A stretch of 64,000 bases of DNA, taken from the NCBI GenBank assembly GCA_963783945.1, contig CAWAPS010000005.1:310001-374000 (forward strand), written 5' to 3'. Origin of the DNA: CAWAPS01 sp963783945. GTDB lineage: Bacteria; Actinomycetota; Acidimicrobiia; Acidimicrobiales; Palsa-688. The notes beneath the pieces are model-generated. The model had not been told where the DNA came from and ran no database searches. It saw only the letters and a program-made list of their open reading frames with translations. Shown here piece by piece: positions 9,386 to 18,648 of the stretch (its first letter is position 1; the number at the start of each line of letters is the position of its first letter). The position numbers and the translations under genes were made by a program.

Positions 9386-9545
9386 GCGGTACGGCGGGTG
9401 AGGATCGCAAAGGCGTAGGCCGGCTGGGCCGAGCCCCGCTGTCTCGAACAGGGCGTGCGGCTGAGTACCCGGCCGGGCCCTCAGCGGAGGAGGCCGGGGA
9501 GGGGGCGCCGCAGGGCAGTCCGAAAGACTGGGAATACTGGAGGCC

Positions 9546-10076
9546 GTGATAGCCCCGCCTCGCAAGGGTGAACCCTACCCCGGCCCGATCCCCCCGTTAC
9601 GGGATCAGTGGCGACGAATGAGCGTTGGGATCAGGATCGCCATCGTCGTCGTCCCGGTCCTGGTGGTATTACTCATCCTCCTGGCCAACCTGACGGCGGG
9701 CGTGACCTTTGCCGTGCTCGTGGTCGGGGCCGGCGCGGCCTCCGTCACCTACATCAAGAACCGCACCGACCGACATAACGCCGCACTTCAACGGGGAGAG
9801 ATCCGTTCCGTTCCCGATCCCCACCTCCGAGTCGTCGCCCGCCCCGACATCCCGCCCGACGTGCTTGCTCGCCTGTCGGCGCTGGGCTACCCGCCTGAGA
9901 GCCTGGCCGCGGTCAGCCGCTTCGACGGCGGCTGGCTGGCCCGGCGACGGGACCGGGGCGTGGCCGCGGTGTTAGGCGACGACGGCGGCCGCGCCCTGTT
10001 CGATCCCAGGCAGGTACCGGACCTGTGGGCGGCCCACGAGTACCTCGCGGGGCGGGGCCGGGAGCCCAAAGACTGA
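9546..10076 (+). CDS. small membrane-anchored protein of unknown function
   Basis: The 176-residue product has two adjacent hydrophobic stretches, roughly residues 28-46 (IRIAIVVVPVLVVLLILLAN) and 50-68, followed by a soluble domain of about 100 residues that ends in a conserved-looking DGGRALFDPRQVPDLW. I do not recognise the family. The start may instead be ATG 9618, which would remove 24 residues before the membrane segment. It is likely a cytoplasmic-facing membrane protein. Confidence 0.6.
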   Translation: MIAPPRKGEPYPGPIPPLRDQWRRMSVGIRIAIVVVPVLVVLLILLANLTAGVTFAVLVVGAGAASVTYIKNRTDRHNAALQRGEIRSVPDPHLRVVARPDIPPDVLARLSALGYPPESLAAVSRFDGGWLARRRDRGVAAVLGDDGGRALFDPRQVPDLWAAHEYLAGRGREPKD

Positions 10077-10148
10077 CTTGGCGGACAAACGGCAAAGACG
10101 CCGCAAGCAGACAACCGACTCCTGTCGCTCCTGAGGCAAGCTGAGGCC

Positions 10149-11516
10149 GTGCCCAATCCAATGTTCGCCTACGACGATCGACTGGCCTCGTTGGTCTTCG
10201 ACTACTGCCGTCGCCGGCTGGCCCTCGACCCGGTACCTCTCGACTACTCCGGTGAAAAGTCCGCCCTTGACAAGGCGCTCCACGGGCTCATCAAGCCCCT
10301 CGGCAACGACGCGGCCGACGTGCTCGAGCTGTTCGAGAAGGCCCTGGCGCCGGCGGTGATCTCCTGTGACAGCCCGCGGTTCTTGGCCTTTATCCCCGCG
10401 GCCCCCACCAAGGCGTCGCTCCTCTTCGACATGGTGGTCTCGTGCTCCTCCTTACAGGGCAGCACCTGGCTCGAGAGCGCCGGGGCGGTCGAAGCCGAGA
10501 ACCAGGCCCTCCGGGTCCTGGCCGACTTGGCCGGCCTGCCGGCGTCAGCGGGAGGATGTTTTGTGTCGGGGGGCAGCGCCGGCAACCTGTCTGCTCTAGT
10601 CGTGGCGCGGGAGATGGGGCGGCACCGGCTCGGTGACGCCGCCCCGGCCCGGCTGCGGCTGGCGGTGAGCGACCAGGCCCACTCTTCGATAGGAAAGGCC
10701 CTGGCCGTGATCGGTATGGATGCCCTCGTGGTGCCCACGGCGGTCGACAAGCGCCTTACCGGTGGCGCCCTCGAAGCGGCGCTCGTAAGTGATCCCGATC
10801 CAGCCAGCGTCATCGGGGTGGCCGGCACGGCCGGCACTACCAACGCCGGGATCGTGGACGACCTGCTCGGGATATCAACCGTGGCCAAGGGCCGGGGGAT
10901 GTGGTTTCACGTCGATGGCGCGTATGGCGGCGCCGCGCTGTTCGCGCCCTCCGCCCGTCACCGCTTCGACGGCATCGGGCAGGCGGACTCGCTGGTGATC
11001 GACCCCCACAAGTGGCTGTACGCCCCGTTCGATTGCGCCGCGCTGATCTATCGCCACCCGAACCTGGCCCGGGCCGTGCACACCCAGGACGCCAGCTACC
11101 TCGACGTGATCCACACCGACGCCCCCGACGCGTGGAACCCCAGTGATTACGCCTATCACCTAACCCGGCGGGCCCGGGGCCTGGCCCTGTGGTTTTCCCT
11201 GGCGGTCAACGGCACCGACGCATACCGCGACGCGGTCGAGACCGCTCTGCGAGTGGCCCACCAAGCGGCTGACCTCATCCAGACCAAGCCCTACCTAGAG
11301 TTGGTCCGCCGGCCGGAGCTGTCGGTCGTGCTGTTCCGTCGAGTCGGGTGGAGCGAGGCGGATTACCTCGCCTGGTCCGCCCAGCTGCTGCTGGATCAGG
11401 TCGGCTTCGTGACCCCGACCAAGTGGGAGAGAGAGTCTGTCGCCCGCTTCGCCTTCCTCCACCCCGACACGACGCTGGAGATTGTCGATGAGATCCTCGT
11501 AACCATGGAGGGATAG
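10149..11516 (+). CDS. PLP-dependent group II decarboxylase (aromatic amino acid/glutamate type)
   Basis: The protein has the fold-type I layout of this family: SPRFLAFIPAAP near the N-terminus, SGGSAGNLSAL for phosphate binding, SDQAHSSIGKA, WFHVDGAYGG with the aspartate that pairs with the PLP nitrogen, and DPHKWLYAPFDCAAL with the lysine that forms the Schiff base. The 455-residue length matches aromatic-L-amino-acid and related decarboxylases. The product would be an amine such as tyramine, tryptamine or phenylethylamine; the exact substrate is not certain. The tyrosine-degradation operon lies 3 kb downstream, a suggestive but unproven link. Confidence 0.88.
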   Translation: MPNPMFAYDDRLASLVFDYCRRRLALDPVPLDYSGEKSALDKALHGLIKPLGNDAADVLELFEKALAPAVISCDSPRFLAFIPAAPTKASLLFDMVVSCSSLQGSTWLESAGAVEAENQALRVLADLAGLPASAGGCFVSGGSAGNLSALVVAREMGRHRLGDAAPARLRLAVSDQAHSSIGKALAVIGMDALVVPTAVDKRLTGGALEAALVSDPDPASVIGVAGTAGTTNAGIVDDLLGISTVAKGRGMWFHVDGAYGGAALFAPSARHRFDGIGQADSLVIDPHKWLYAPFDCAALIYRHPNLARAVHTQDASYLDVIHTDAPDAWNPSDYAYHLTRRARGLALWFSLAVNGTDAYRDAVETALRVAHQAADLIQTKPYLELVRRPELSVVLFRRVGWSEADYLAWSAQLLLDQVGFVTPTKWERESVARFAFLHPDTTLEIVDEILVTMEG

Positions 11517-11848
11517 GACCCCGCCACATAGTTTGTGCGCCCGCCCCGCTCTGAGCGGGTTAAGCGCACAAACTATGACGGCACACGTACCGTGACGGGC
11601 TCGGGTGTACCACCAGAAATACCGGAAACCTCCGCAACTGCCTGAAGGCTCCGAAGCTGGTCCTAAACCGCGCCGGGCCGCGGTCGATATTCCTTCGAGT
11701 ATTGACCCAGGGACAAAAGGGGCTACGAGTAAATGAGGCGAATCACTCCTGCTGGGCGCGCTGCCGGGAGGTCGCCCGGGTTTACCGGCGGGCAGGAGAC
11801 GCAGCCTCGAACCGGGCGGCTTCGAACCCTCCCAAATGGACCCCGCCG
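11517..11848. other. intergenic region with a large hairpin
   Basis: Between the decarboxylase and the GGDEF-EAL gene the main structure is the nested inverted repeat at 11527-11577. The downstream gene's frame is open through most of the rest, so part of it may be coding if the true start lies further upstream. Confidence 0.4.
11527..11577. repeat. perfect nested inverted repeat (51 bp)
   Basis: CATAGTTTGTGCGC and its exact reverse complement (14 bp, 11527-11540 and 11564-11577) enclose a second perfect stem CCCGCT/AGCGGG with a CTG loop. It starts ten bases after the decarboxylase stop. It could terminate transcription, although no T-run follows on either strand; otherwise it may be a protein-binding or repeated palindromic site. 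Confidence 0.7.
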
Positions 11849-14617
11849 ATGAGCGGCGACAGGGGCGATGCCGCGTCGGCGGTCGCGGTGGTTCACGGGC
11901 GGCCGGCATCACCCCGCGCCATCATCGCCCTGGCCGCGATCGGCGGCCTGGTGGTCCTGGCCTTCTCGCTGGCCGGCCTGCCCGCGGTCACCAGGATGAC
12001 GAGCGACCAGTGGCGGGAGTTCTACGTATTCAGCGGGCTGGTGTTCGTGGGTCGGCTGCGACCGCTGGTTCTCCACCGCGGCGGCGACCATTCGGAGTCG
12101 TTCCATCTCGACCAGGGCGTCCTGGTGGTGCTCGGACTCCTCGTGCCCGCCAGCGCCGCCCTCTGGAGCTTTGCCGGCGCCACTGTTCTGTCCCAGCTGG
12201 TGAAGCGGCGGCCTGCGGCGAAGATCGCCTTCAACCTGGGCCAGGAGCTGATCTCGGCTGGGCTGGCCTTGCTGGTCCTGCACCGCTACGCCGGGCCCGG
12301 TCAGGCGCCCGATGCGAGAGCGATGTTCGGAGTCGGCCTCGCGGTCGGGGTGTACTTAGTAGTCAACCAGGGACTGGTCGCCGCCGTTGCGGTATCCACC
12401 GGGGAGGCGTCGCTTCGCGGGTGCCTCCTGGATGGACTGTCGAGCCAGGTCCAATTGGCGGTGAGCGGGGGTCTCATAGGTGCCCTCACCGCGTTGGCCG
12501 TCGTGGAGTTTCCGTGGGCGTTGTGGCTGGCCGTTCCCGTCCTCGTGGTGTTCCGCCTGGTGGCCGCAACCGGGTTCAAGGCCCGCTACGACCAGGCCAG
12601 GGTGCAGGCTCTGTTCGACGTGGCCATCGAGGCGAATCGCCACCTGCGACCCGCCGCCACGTTGGAGAGCGTCCTGCAATCGGCTCGCGACCAGCTGCGC
12701 AGCCCAAATGCCAAGCTGACCGCCAAAGCGCCCGACTCCGGGGAGATCGGGGCCCCTATAGACGTCGGCGCGACCCGCCAGTGGCTGGTGGTCTCCGGCC
12801 GGACCAGCAAGGAGCCCTACGGCCGGGCCGACCGCATGCTGATCGACTCGATAGCGACTATCGCCAAGGGGGCGCTGACCAACGCGGAGCTGCATCGTCA
12901 GGTCGACTACGAGAAGGTGCGGCTGGCCTCGATCACCCTCAACATGGGAGAGGGGGTCTGCGCGGTGGACGCCAGGGGAAACCTGACGTTTGTGAATCCG
13001 GCGGCCGCGGCCATGGTCCAGCTCCCAGGGCCCGCCGCGGCCGAGGGCGACGGCCGGGCGGCGCTGCGAGCCCCGGACTTCCTGATGGGCCCGGCTCTGG
13101 CCGCTATTCGCACCGGCTCGGTGGAGCGCGACCCCGACGCCCGTTTCCGGGGGTTCGACGGAGAGCCCGTCCCGGTGGCCTACACCGCCTCAGTCATCCG
13201 CGGCAACGGATCCGCGACTGGCGCGGTCGTATCGTTCCACGACATCACCGAGCGCAAGAAGCTCGAGGACACCATGGCTCACCACGCCTTCTACGACAGC
13301 CTGACCGGCCTGGCCAACCGGAGGATGTTGGTGGAGCGGTTGGAGCAGGCCCTCGAGCGATCAAAGGTTGATCGCAAGGTGCACGCCCTCATCTTCATAG
13401 ACGTCGACCGGTTCAAGGCGATCAACGACAGCCTCGGTCACGGGACGGGTGACGACCTGCTGGTCGCCATCGGGGCCCGGCTCAAGCAGGCGATCCGTGG
13501 CCGCGACCTGCTCGCCCGGTTCGGAGGGGACGAGTTCGTGATCCTGCTCGAGGGGGTGACGGGCGTGGACGAGGCGGTGAGCGCGGCCGACCGGATCTGT
13601 GCTGCGGTGGAGGAGCCGGTCGTGCTGTCCGACGGCTACGAGATCGTGGCCAGCCTGTCGGTCGGAATCGCCCTGACCGAGCCGGGCCGCAGTGCCGACG
13701 ACGTGCTGCGCGACGCGGACGTGGCGATGTACCGGGCCAAGGGCCGGGGTGGAAGCTACGAGTTGTTCGACAAGGAACGGATGGGGACCCGCTCGTCGGA
13801 ACGGCTGGACCTGGAGGCGGCCCTGCGCAAGGGGATCGAGCGCGACGAGCTCGAGGTCTTCTATCAGCCCTTGGTCTCGGTCAACGACCTGCGCATCATC
13901 GGAGCCGAGGCCCTGCTCCGGTGGCGTCACCCGACCGAGGGCCTGATCTCGCCCGGCCGGTTCATCCCGGTGGCGGAGGAGTCGGGGCTCATTCTTCCGC
14001 TCGGTCGCTTCGTTCTCGAGAACGCTTGCGTCCAGGTGCGGGCCATTCGAGAGCGGTGCGGCGTCACCCTCCCGATCAACGTCAACCTGTCCCCGCGGCA
14101 GTTCCAGCACACCGGCCTGCTCGACGACGTCGCCACCATCCTGATCCGGTCCGGCATTCCCTCCAACCTGATCGTTTTCGAGCTCACTGAGACGATGGTC
14201 ATGGATGACCTGGCCGGGGCCCGGGAGATCATGAAGAAACTGGACCGCCTTGGGGTGCGCCTGGCCATCGACGACTTCGGCACTGGCCACTCGTCGCTCG
14301 GGTACCTGAAGCAGTTTCCGGTCGACAAGGTGAAGGTGGACCGGATCTTCGTGCAGGGTGTGGGCACCGATCCGGTGGACGCCGCGATCGTCCGGGCGGT
14401 GGTGGACCTGGCCGACGCCATGCACATCACCGCGGTGGCCGAAGGAGTGGAGACCAACGAGCAGCTGGCCGGCCTGAGGATGGTGGGCTGCCACGAGGCC
14501 CAGGGCTACTACTTCGCCAAACCGCTCGCGGTCGACGAATTCGAAGCTCTGCTGGAGAGGCGGTTCGGCTCGGGCGGGCCGAACGACCAGTTGCTGGCAG
14601 GGGCCCAGGCCCTGTAG
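11849..14617 (+). CDS. membrane PAS-GGDEF-EAL cyclic-di-GMP signalling protein
   Basis: From ATG 11849 the protein has about 922 residues: an N-terminal hydrophobic domain (about residues 20-260), a GAF-like linker, a PAS domain with the ending SFHDITERKKLED, then GGDEF and EAL domains. The diguanylate cyclase motif is intact (RFGGDEF), with an RxxD inhibitory site five residues before it. The phosphodiesterase motif EALLRWRHP and the later NVNLSPRQF and DDFGTGHSS segments are also intact, so both making and degrading c-di-GMP are possible. The start is uncertain because the frame is open to TTG 11702 and neither site has a clear ribosome signal. Confidence 0.9.
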   Translation: MSGDRGDAASAVAVVHGRPASPRAIIALAAIGGLVVLAFSLAGLPAVTRMTSDQWREFYVFSGLVFVGRLRPLVLHRGGDHSESFHLDQGVLVVLGLLVPASAALWSFAGATVLSQLVKRRPAAKIAFNLGQELISAGLALLVLHRYAGPGQAPDARAMFGVGLAVGVYLVVNQGLVAAVAVSTGEASLRGCLLDGLSSQVQLAVSGGLIGALTALAVVEFPWALWLAVPVLVVFRLVAATGFKARYDQARVQALFDVAIEANRHLRPAATLESVLQSARDQLRSPNAKLTAKAPDSGEIGAPIDVGATRQWLVVSGRTSKEPYGRADRMLIDSIATIAKGALTNAELHRQVDYEKVRLASITLNMGEGVCAVDARGNLTFVNPAAAAMVQLPGPAAAEGDGRAALRAPDFLMGPALAAIRTGSVERDPDARFRGFDGEPVPVAYTASVIRGNGSATGAVVSFHDITERKKLEDTMAHHAFYDSLTGLANRRMLVERLEQALERSKVDRKVHALIFIDVDRFKAINDSLGHGTGDDLLVAIGARLKQAIRGRDLLARFGGDEFVILLEGVTGVDEAVSAADRICAAVEEPVVLSDGYEIVASLSVGIALTEPGRSADDVLRDADVAMYRAKGRGGSYELFDKERMGTRSSERLDLEAALRKGIERDELEVFYQPLVSVNDLRIIGAEALLRWRHPTEGLISPGRFIPVAEESGLILPLGRFVLENACVQVRAIRERCGVTLPINVNLSPRQFQHTGLLDDVATILIRSGIPSNLIVFELTETMVMDDLAGAREIMKKLDRLGVRLAIDDFGTGHSSLGYLKQFPVDKVKVDRIFVQGVGTDPVDAAIVRAVVDLADAMHITAVAEGVETNEQLAGLRMVGCHEAQGYYFAKPLAVDEFEALLERRFGSGGPNDQLLAGAQAL

Positions 14618-14618
14618 T

Positions 14619-15788
14619 TCACTCGAGCGGGCGGGCCCAGCTCCAGGGGTAGTCGGGGTCCGCTACGCCTCGTGCGTCAGCACTGATCGCCAGCGGGGCG
14701 AACGTATCGATCATGACGGCCGTCTCCTCGGTCCTGGTCTCGGCCATCGACGCCTCGACGCTGCCCGGTTGCGGGCCATGCACGAACCCCGCGGGATGCA
14801 GGGTGAGCGAGCAGGTCTCGATCCCCGCCCCCTTGCGGCTCATGAAGTCTCCGGCTGAGTAGAACAGAACCTCGTCGGAATCGACATTGGCGTGGTGGTA
14901 CGGGACCTTTATGGCCGCCGGGTCGAAGTCGAACGGCCGGGGCACGAAGCTGCAGACGACGAACCCTGGGCCGGCGAAGGTCTGGTGCACCGGCGGCGGC
15001 TGGTGGATACGGCCGACGACGGGCTCGAAGTCCCGGATGGAAAGGGCGAACGGGTAAGCGCAGCCATCCCAGCCGACCACGTCGAAGGGGTGGTTGGCGT
15101 GGCAGTGGCGCGACCAGCCCTGCCGGCTGCGGACCAGCACCGGCACCGGCCCCTCGCCATCGACCACGAGCGGACCCTCCGGGGGGCGGAGGTCCCGCTC
15201 CGAAAATGGGGCCCCTTCCCTCAGCTGGCCCCGCGCCGTCAGGTAGCGGTCGGGGACCGAGACGTGGCCGGCCGCTTCGACCACCAGCGCTTCCACCGCT
15301 TCGCCCTCCGGCACGACCCACCGGTGGGTGGTCGATGCCGGGACAACCACGTAGTCGCCCGGACCGGCGGCGATCCGCCCGAACACCGACTCGAAGGTGG
15401 GCCGTCCGGATTGGACGTACACCAGTTCGTCGCCCGCGGCGTTGCGATAGATCTCGCTAGGGCGGTCGGCGCGGGCCCAGCAGACGGTCACGTCGGTGTT
15501 GCCGAACAGGACATGCCGCCCGGTGACGAGGTCCCCGCCCGGGGCCAGGCGGGCGGCCCGGATGTGCCAGGGCAGGAGTGGGTCGTCGGCCGAAAGCGGC
15601 GACCGCTGCACCGTTGCCGGTTCGACGCTGGTGATGGCGCTCGGAGAGTGACGGTGGTAGAGCAGGCACGAGGCGCCGCGGAAGCCCTCCTCGCCCATCA
15701 GCTCCTCGGTGAGCCTCGAGCCCCGGGCGTCCGCGTGCCAGGTGTGACGCTTCTTGGGCACGTCGCCGACCCTCACGTAGAACGTCAT
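14619..15788 (-). CDS. hmgA: homogentisate 1,2-dioxygenase
   Basis: The enzyme opens the homogentisate ring to maleylacetoacetate with O2 and Fe(II) during tyrosine and phenylalanine breakdown. The 389-residue protein has the expected RHCHANHPFDVVGWDG, FVPRPFDFDP and the iron-site run PYHHANVDSDEVLFY (His and Glu), followed by LHPAGFVHGPQPG (His). ATG 15788 follows GGAGGTGCCTCG; the longer frame to 16190 overlaps fahA and is rejected. The start overlaps the fahA stop by four bases (ATGA), so the two are probably translationally coupled. It is the last gene of the minus-strand operon hpd-fahA-hmgA. Confidence 0.95.
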   Translation of the reverse strand: MTFYVRVGDVPKKRHTWHADARGSRLTEELMGEEGFRGASCLLYHRHSPSAITSVEPATVQRSPLSADDPLLPWHIRAARLAPGGDLVTGRHVLFGNTDVTVCWARADRPSEIYRNAAGDELVYVQSGRPTFESVFGRIAAGPGDYVVVPASTTHRWVVPEGEAVEALVVEAAGHVSVPDRYLTARGQLREGAPFSERDLRPPEGPLVVDGEGPVPVLVRSRQGWSRHCHANHPFDVVGWDGCAYPFALSIRDFEPVVGRIHQPPPVHQTFAGPGFVVCSFVPRPFDFDPAAIKVPYHHANVDSDEVLFYSAGDFMSRKGAGIETCSLTLHPAGFVHGPQPGSVEASMAETRTEETAVMIDTFAPLAISADARGVADPDYPWSWARPLE

Positions 15789-16924
15789 CGAGGCACCTCC
15801 TGGCCAGAGGGTAGGACCGTACCAGTGACTTCGCCGAGGGATAGCCAGGGGCCGCGCTCGGGGTCCCCGCAGCGGCCGCTGATGGTGACCGTATCGCCGT
15901 CGGCCAGCCACAGTGTGCCGGCCCCGAGCTCCATTAGCGAGCCTTCGCTGCCGGGGGTGGGCCCGGAGATGGTCCCCGACGCGAACAGGTCCCCCGGCCG
16001 CAAGCCCGCCCCGTTCACCGTGAGCTGGGCCAGTTGCTGGGACATCGACCAGTACAGGTACCGGGAGCTCGTACGGGAAAGGACGGCCCCGTTCACCGCC
16101 AGCTCGAGGTTCACATCCACGCCGCGCCCCTCGGCCGCCAACAGGTACGCCGAGGGTGGCGGATCCTGGACCGGTCCTTGGACCCTCCACGGGTCGAGCG
16201 CGGCCAGCGGCACTACCCAGGGTGACACGGTGGTGGCGAAGGACTTGCCGGCGAAAGGCCCGAGCGGGCGGTATTCGAAGGCCTGAATGTCGCGGGCGCT
16301 CCAGTCGTTGACCAGGACCACGCCGAAGATGTGGCGGTCGGCATCCGCGGCCGGGACGGGCTGACCCCGGGGAACCCCAGCGCCGACAACGAAACCAAGC
16401 TCGACCTCGACATCGAGCTGCTCTGTCGGCCCGAGGACCGGTCCACCCTCACCGCCGTGCAGCCCGGTTGGGCGCCAGATGGTCGAGCCGCTGACCACGA
16501 CGCTGCCGGCCCGGCCGTGGTAGCCGATCGGCAGATGCAGCCACGCCGGAGGTAGCGCGGGCTCACCGGGCCGCATCAGCCGGCTCATGTTTGATGCGTG
16601 CTCGCGCGAGGCGTAGAAGTCGATGTAGTCGCCCACCTCCCAGGGCAGGATCATCCGCACCGCCGAGCGGGGCCGGCGGGCCCGGTCGGGCTGGCGGTGG
16701 ACGCCGGACTGCAGCTGCGCTCTCGTGGTGGCCCATGCGTCGGGACCCAGCTGGAAGAAGGCGTTGAGCGAGCCCGAGGTCCAGACCTCGGGCTCCACGT
16801 CAAGGCCCACGGCCAGAGCCAGGTCGAGCACCTCATCGCCCCAGGCCACGACCACGTGCCCGGACTCGTCCACCCCGTACGGGAGATTGCCGGTCCCGAA
16901 CCCCCCGCTCCTGGCCGTCGTCAA
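15785..16924 (-). CDS. fahA: fumarylacetoacetase
   Basis: The last enzyme of tyrosine catabolism, which cleaves fumarylacetoacetate to fumarate and acetoacetate. Diagnostic segments are FGTGNLPYGV at the N-terminus, DYIDFYASREHASN (active-site histidine in the REHA run), LPIGYHGRAGSVV, LDVEVELGFVVG, LVNDWSARDIQAFEY, GPFAGKSFATTVSPWVV and DLFASGTISGP. TTG 16924 is chosen: it lies just inside the end of hpd and places the conserved FGTGNLPYG about nine residues from the start; the longer frame (to 17005) runs into the hpd coding region without family-like sequence. The length of about 379 residues is slightly shorter than the 400-430 of typical enzymes. Overlaps hmgA by four bases. Confidence 0.92.
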   Translation of the reverse strand: MTTARSGGFGTGNLPYGVDESGHVVVAWGDEVLDLALAVGLDVEPEVWTSGSLNAFFQLGPDAWATTRAQLQSGVHRQPDRARRPRSAVRMILPWEVGDYIDFYASREHASNMSRLMRPGEPALPPAWLHLPIGYHGRAGSVVVSGSTIWRPTGLHGGEGGPVLGPTEQLDVEVELGFVVGAGVPRGQPVPAADADRHIFGVVLVNDWSARDIQAFEYRPLGPFAGKSFATTVSPWVVPLAALDPWRVQGPVQDPPPSAYLLAAEGRGVDVNLELAVNGAVLSRTSSRYLYWSMSQQLAQLTVNGAGLRPGDLFASGTISGPTPGSEGSLMELGAGTLWLADGDTVTISGRCGDPERGPWLSLGEVTGTVLPSGQEVPR

Positions 16925-16934
16925 CGCCGCCTGC

Positions 16935-18059
16935 TCAGAGGTTGCCCCGCCGGGCCTGCTCTCGCTCGATCGCCTCGAAGAGAGCCTTGAAGTTGCCCTC
17001 GCCAAAGCCGCTCGCTCCTTCCCTCTGGATTATCTCCATGAAAAGAGTCGGGCGGTCGGTGATGGTCTCGGTGAAGATCTGAAGGAGGTAGCCACCGGCA
17101 TCGGAGTCGACCTCTATCTCGAGCCGCTGGAGATCGGCCCACGGAATATCGAAGCCAGGCACCCGCTGCCTGGCATCCTCGTAGTACGTGTCCGGCATGG
17201 CCAGGAACCTGACCCCCCGCTCACGCATCGCTCCTACCGAAGCCACAACGTCGGGACTGGAGAGGGCGATGTGCTGTACCCCGGCGCCGCGGTAGGCCTC
17301 CAGGTACTCGGCGATCTGGCTCTTACGCCGGCCCGGGGCCGGCTCGTTGATCGGCATCACCACGCCTGCTCCGTTGTGCACCACCGTCGACCGGAGCGCC
17401 GAATACTGCGTCGAGATCTGATCGGCGTCGAAGTGGAGCATCTCGGAAAATCCGAGAACCTCGACATACCAGGCCACCCAGTCGTCGAGCCGGCCCTGCT
17501 CCACGTTGCCGACCACGTGGTCGATCCCGGCCAGGCCGACGGCCGGCCCGGCAGGCCGGGTGGGAAGCCGGTCGGCCGTAAAGGCGGGCCACCACCCACC
17601 GTGCCATTCGCGGCGGTCGACGAACAGGTGACGGGTCTCTCCGAACGTGGAAATGGCGGCGGTCGTGATCGATCCGGCGTCGCCGTTGACGGCAGATGGT
17701 TCGAGCACGACCGCCGCTCCATTAGCCGCGGCGCGCTCCGCTGCCTCACCAGCATCCTCGACCCGCCACGCCAGGTGGCGGATGCCGTCGCCATGGCGGA
17801 GGACATGTCGGGACACCTCGCTGTGGGGTGTCAGTCCGGCGGTGATTACGAAACGGACGTCGCCCTGCCCGAGCAGGTACGACACCCGGTCGGCCACCCC
17901 GGTCTCGGGACCCGAATAGGCCAGCACCTCGAAGCCGAAGCCCGAGGTCAACCAGGCCGTCACCGCCCGAGCGTTTCCGACCCACCACTCGAGGTGGTCC
18001 CATCCAAGGAGTTGCGAAGCGACGGAGGGTAAGGGGCGGACGAGAGCGGTGTCGGTCAT
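16935..18059 (-). CDS. hpd: 4-hydroxyphenylpyruvate dioxygenase
   Basis: This Fe(II) enzyme converts 4-hydroxyphenylpyruvate to homogentisate. The 374 residues form two glyoxalase-like halves. The iron ligands are visible: His in GIDHVVGNV, His in VQHIALSS and Glu in LFMEIIQR. GFGEGNFKALFEAIE closes the active site, as in the family. It is the first gene of hpd-fahA-hmgA; its stop is about ten bases beyond the start of fahA. The promoter lies in the 89-base gap shared with the divergent Lrp/AsnC gene, which probably controls it. Confidence 0.95.
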   Translation of the reverse strand: MTDTALVRPLPSVASQLLGWDHLEWWVGNARAVTAWLTSGFGFEVLAYSGPETGVADRVSYLLGQGDVRFVITAGLTPHSEVSRHVLRHGDGIRHLAWRVEDAGEAAERAAANGAAVVLEPSAVNGDAGSITTAAISTFGETRHLFVDRREWHGGWWPAFTADRLPTRPAGPAVGLAGIDHVVGNVEQGRLDDWVAWYVEVLGFSEMLHFDADQISTQYSALRSTVVHNGAGVVMPINEPAPGRRKSQIAEYLEAYRGAGVQHIALSSPDVVASVGAMRERGVRFLAMPDTYYEDARQRVPGFDIPWADLQRLEIEVDSDAGGYLLQIFTETITDRPTLFMEIIQREGASGFGEGNFKALFEAIEREQARRGNL

Positions 18060-18148
18060 GCATCCATGAGAGACCGTGCCTCATCTTTAGTCAACATGTG
18101 GCTTGATTCCTATACATATCGATCAGTGCAAGCGGATTATGATGACAA
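18060..18148. promoter_or_regulatory. shared divergent promoter and likely operator of hpd and the Lrp/AsnC gene
   Basis: The 89-base gap is distinctly AT-richer than its surroundings. It contains TTGACT (minus strand), TATACAT and TATCGAT elements and partial dyads such as ACATGT and TCGA. Lrp/AsnC proteins usually bind such dyads at their own promoter and at the adjacent target. Precise -10/-35 assignment is uncertain. Confidence 0.5.
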
Positions 18149-18619
18149 ATGGTGCAGCCATACGATCTAGACGGCATCGATGAGCGGTTGATCGCGGCGC
18201 TGGCGTCGTTTCCCCGGGCCGGACTGCTGCAGATCGCCCGGGAGGTGGGGGTGGCCCGCAACACCGCGCAGGCCCATCTCGACCGGCTGCTCGAGGCCGG
18301 TGTGATCACGGGCTTCGGCCCCGAGCTCGATCTCCGGGTGCTCGGCTACGCCGTGTCCGCCTTCGTAACCCTCGAGATCGCCCAGGGCCGGGCTCCAGCG
18401 GTCGACGAGCATCTGGCTTCCATCCCCGAGGTGGTCGAGGCCTACATGACAACCGGGCCGTCGGACCTGCTGTGCCGGGTGGTGGCACGGGACAACGACC
18501 ATCTCGGCCAGATCATCAACCGGATCCTCGAGGTACCGGGGATAAGCCGGACCACCACATCGCTGATCCTCGCCACCCGGATCGCTCCTCGCAGCCGGCA
18601 CGTCGTCCATGCCGATTAG
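18149..18619 (+). CDS. Lrp/AsnC family transcriptional regulator
   Basis: The 156-residue protein starts with a winged helix-turn-helix (IDERLIAALASFPRAGLLQIAREVGVARNTAQAHLDRL, residues about 9-48) and continues with an AsnC/RAM effector domain (AFVTLEIAQG, EVVEAYMTTGPSDLLCRVVARD). These proteins bind amino acids and form dimers to octamers. It is divergent from hpd with a short gap, so it most likely senses tyrosine or a related acid and controls the homogentisate operon. Ligand and sign of control are inferred. The ribosome site is weak. Confidence 0.9.
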   Translation: MVQPYDLDGIDERLIAALASFPRAGLLQIAREVGVARNTAQAHLDRLLEAGVITGFGPELDLRVLGYAVSAFVTLEIAQGRAPAVDEHLASIPEVVEAYMTTGPSDLLCRVVARDNDHLGQIINRILEVPGISRTTTSLILATRIAPRSRHVVHAD

Positions 18620-18648
18620 GGGGATTAGGGGTGATTAGCGAGGACGCC

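Noticed and set aside
13361..14494. 377-residue minus-strand frame over the GGDEF-EAL gene
   Set aside because: Antisense to intact GGDEF and EAL domains; no domain of its own.
14892..16286. 464-residue plus-strand frame over hmgA and fahA
   Set aside because: Antisense to conserved tyrosine-catabolism genes; composition artefact.
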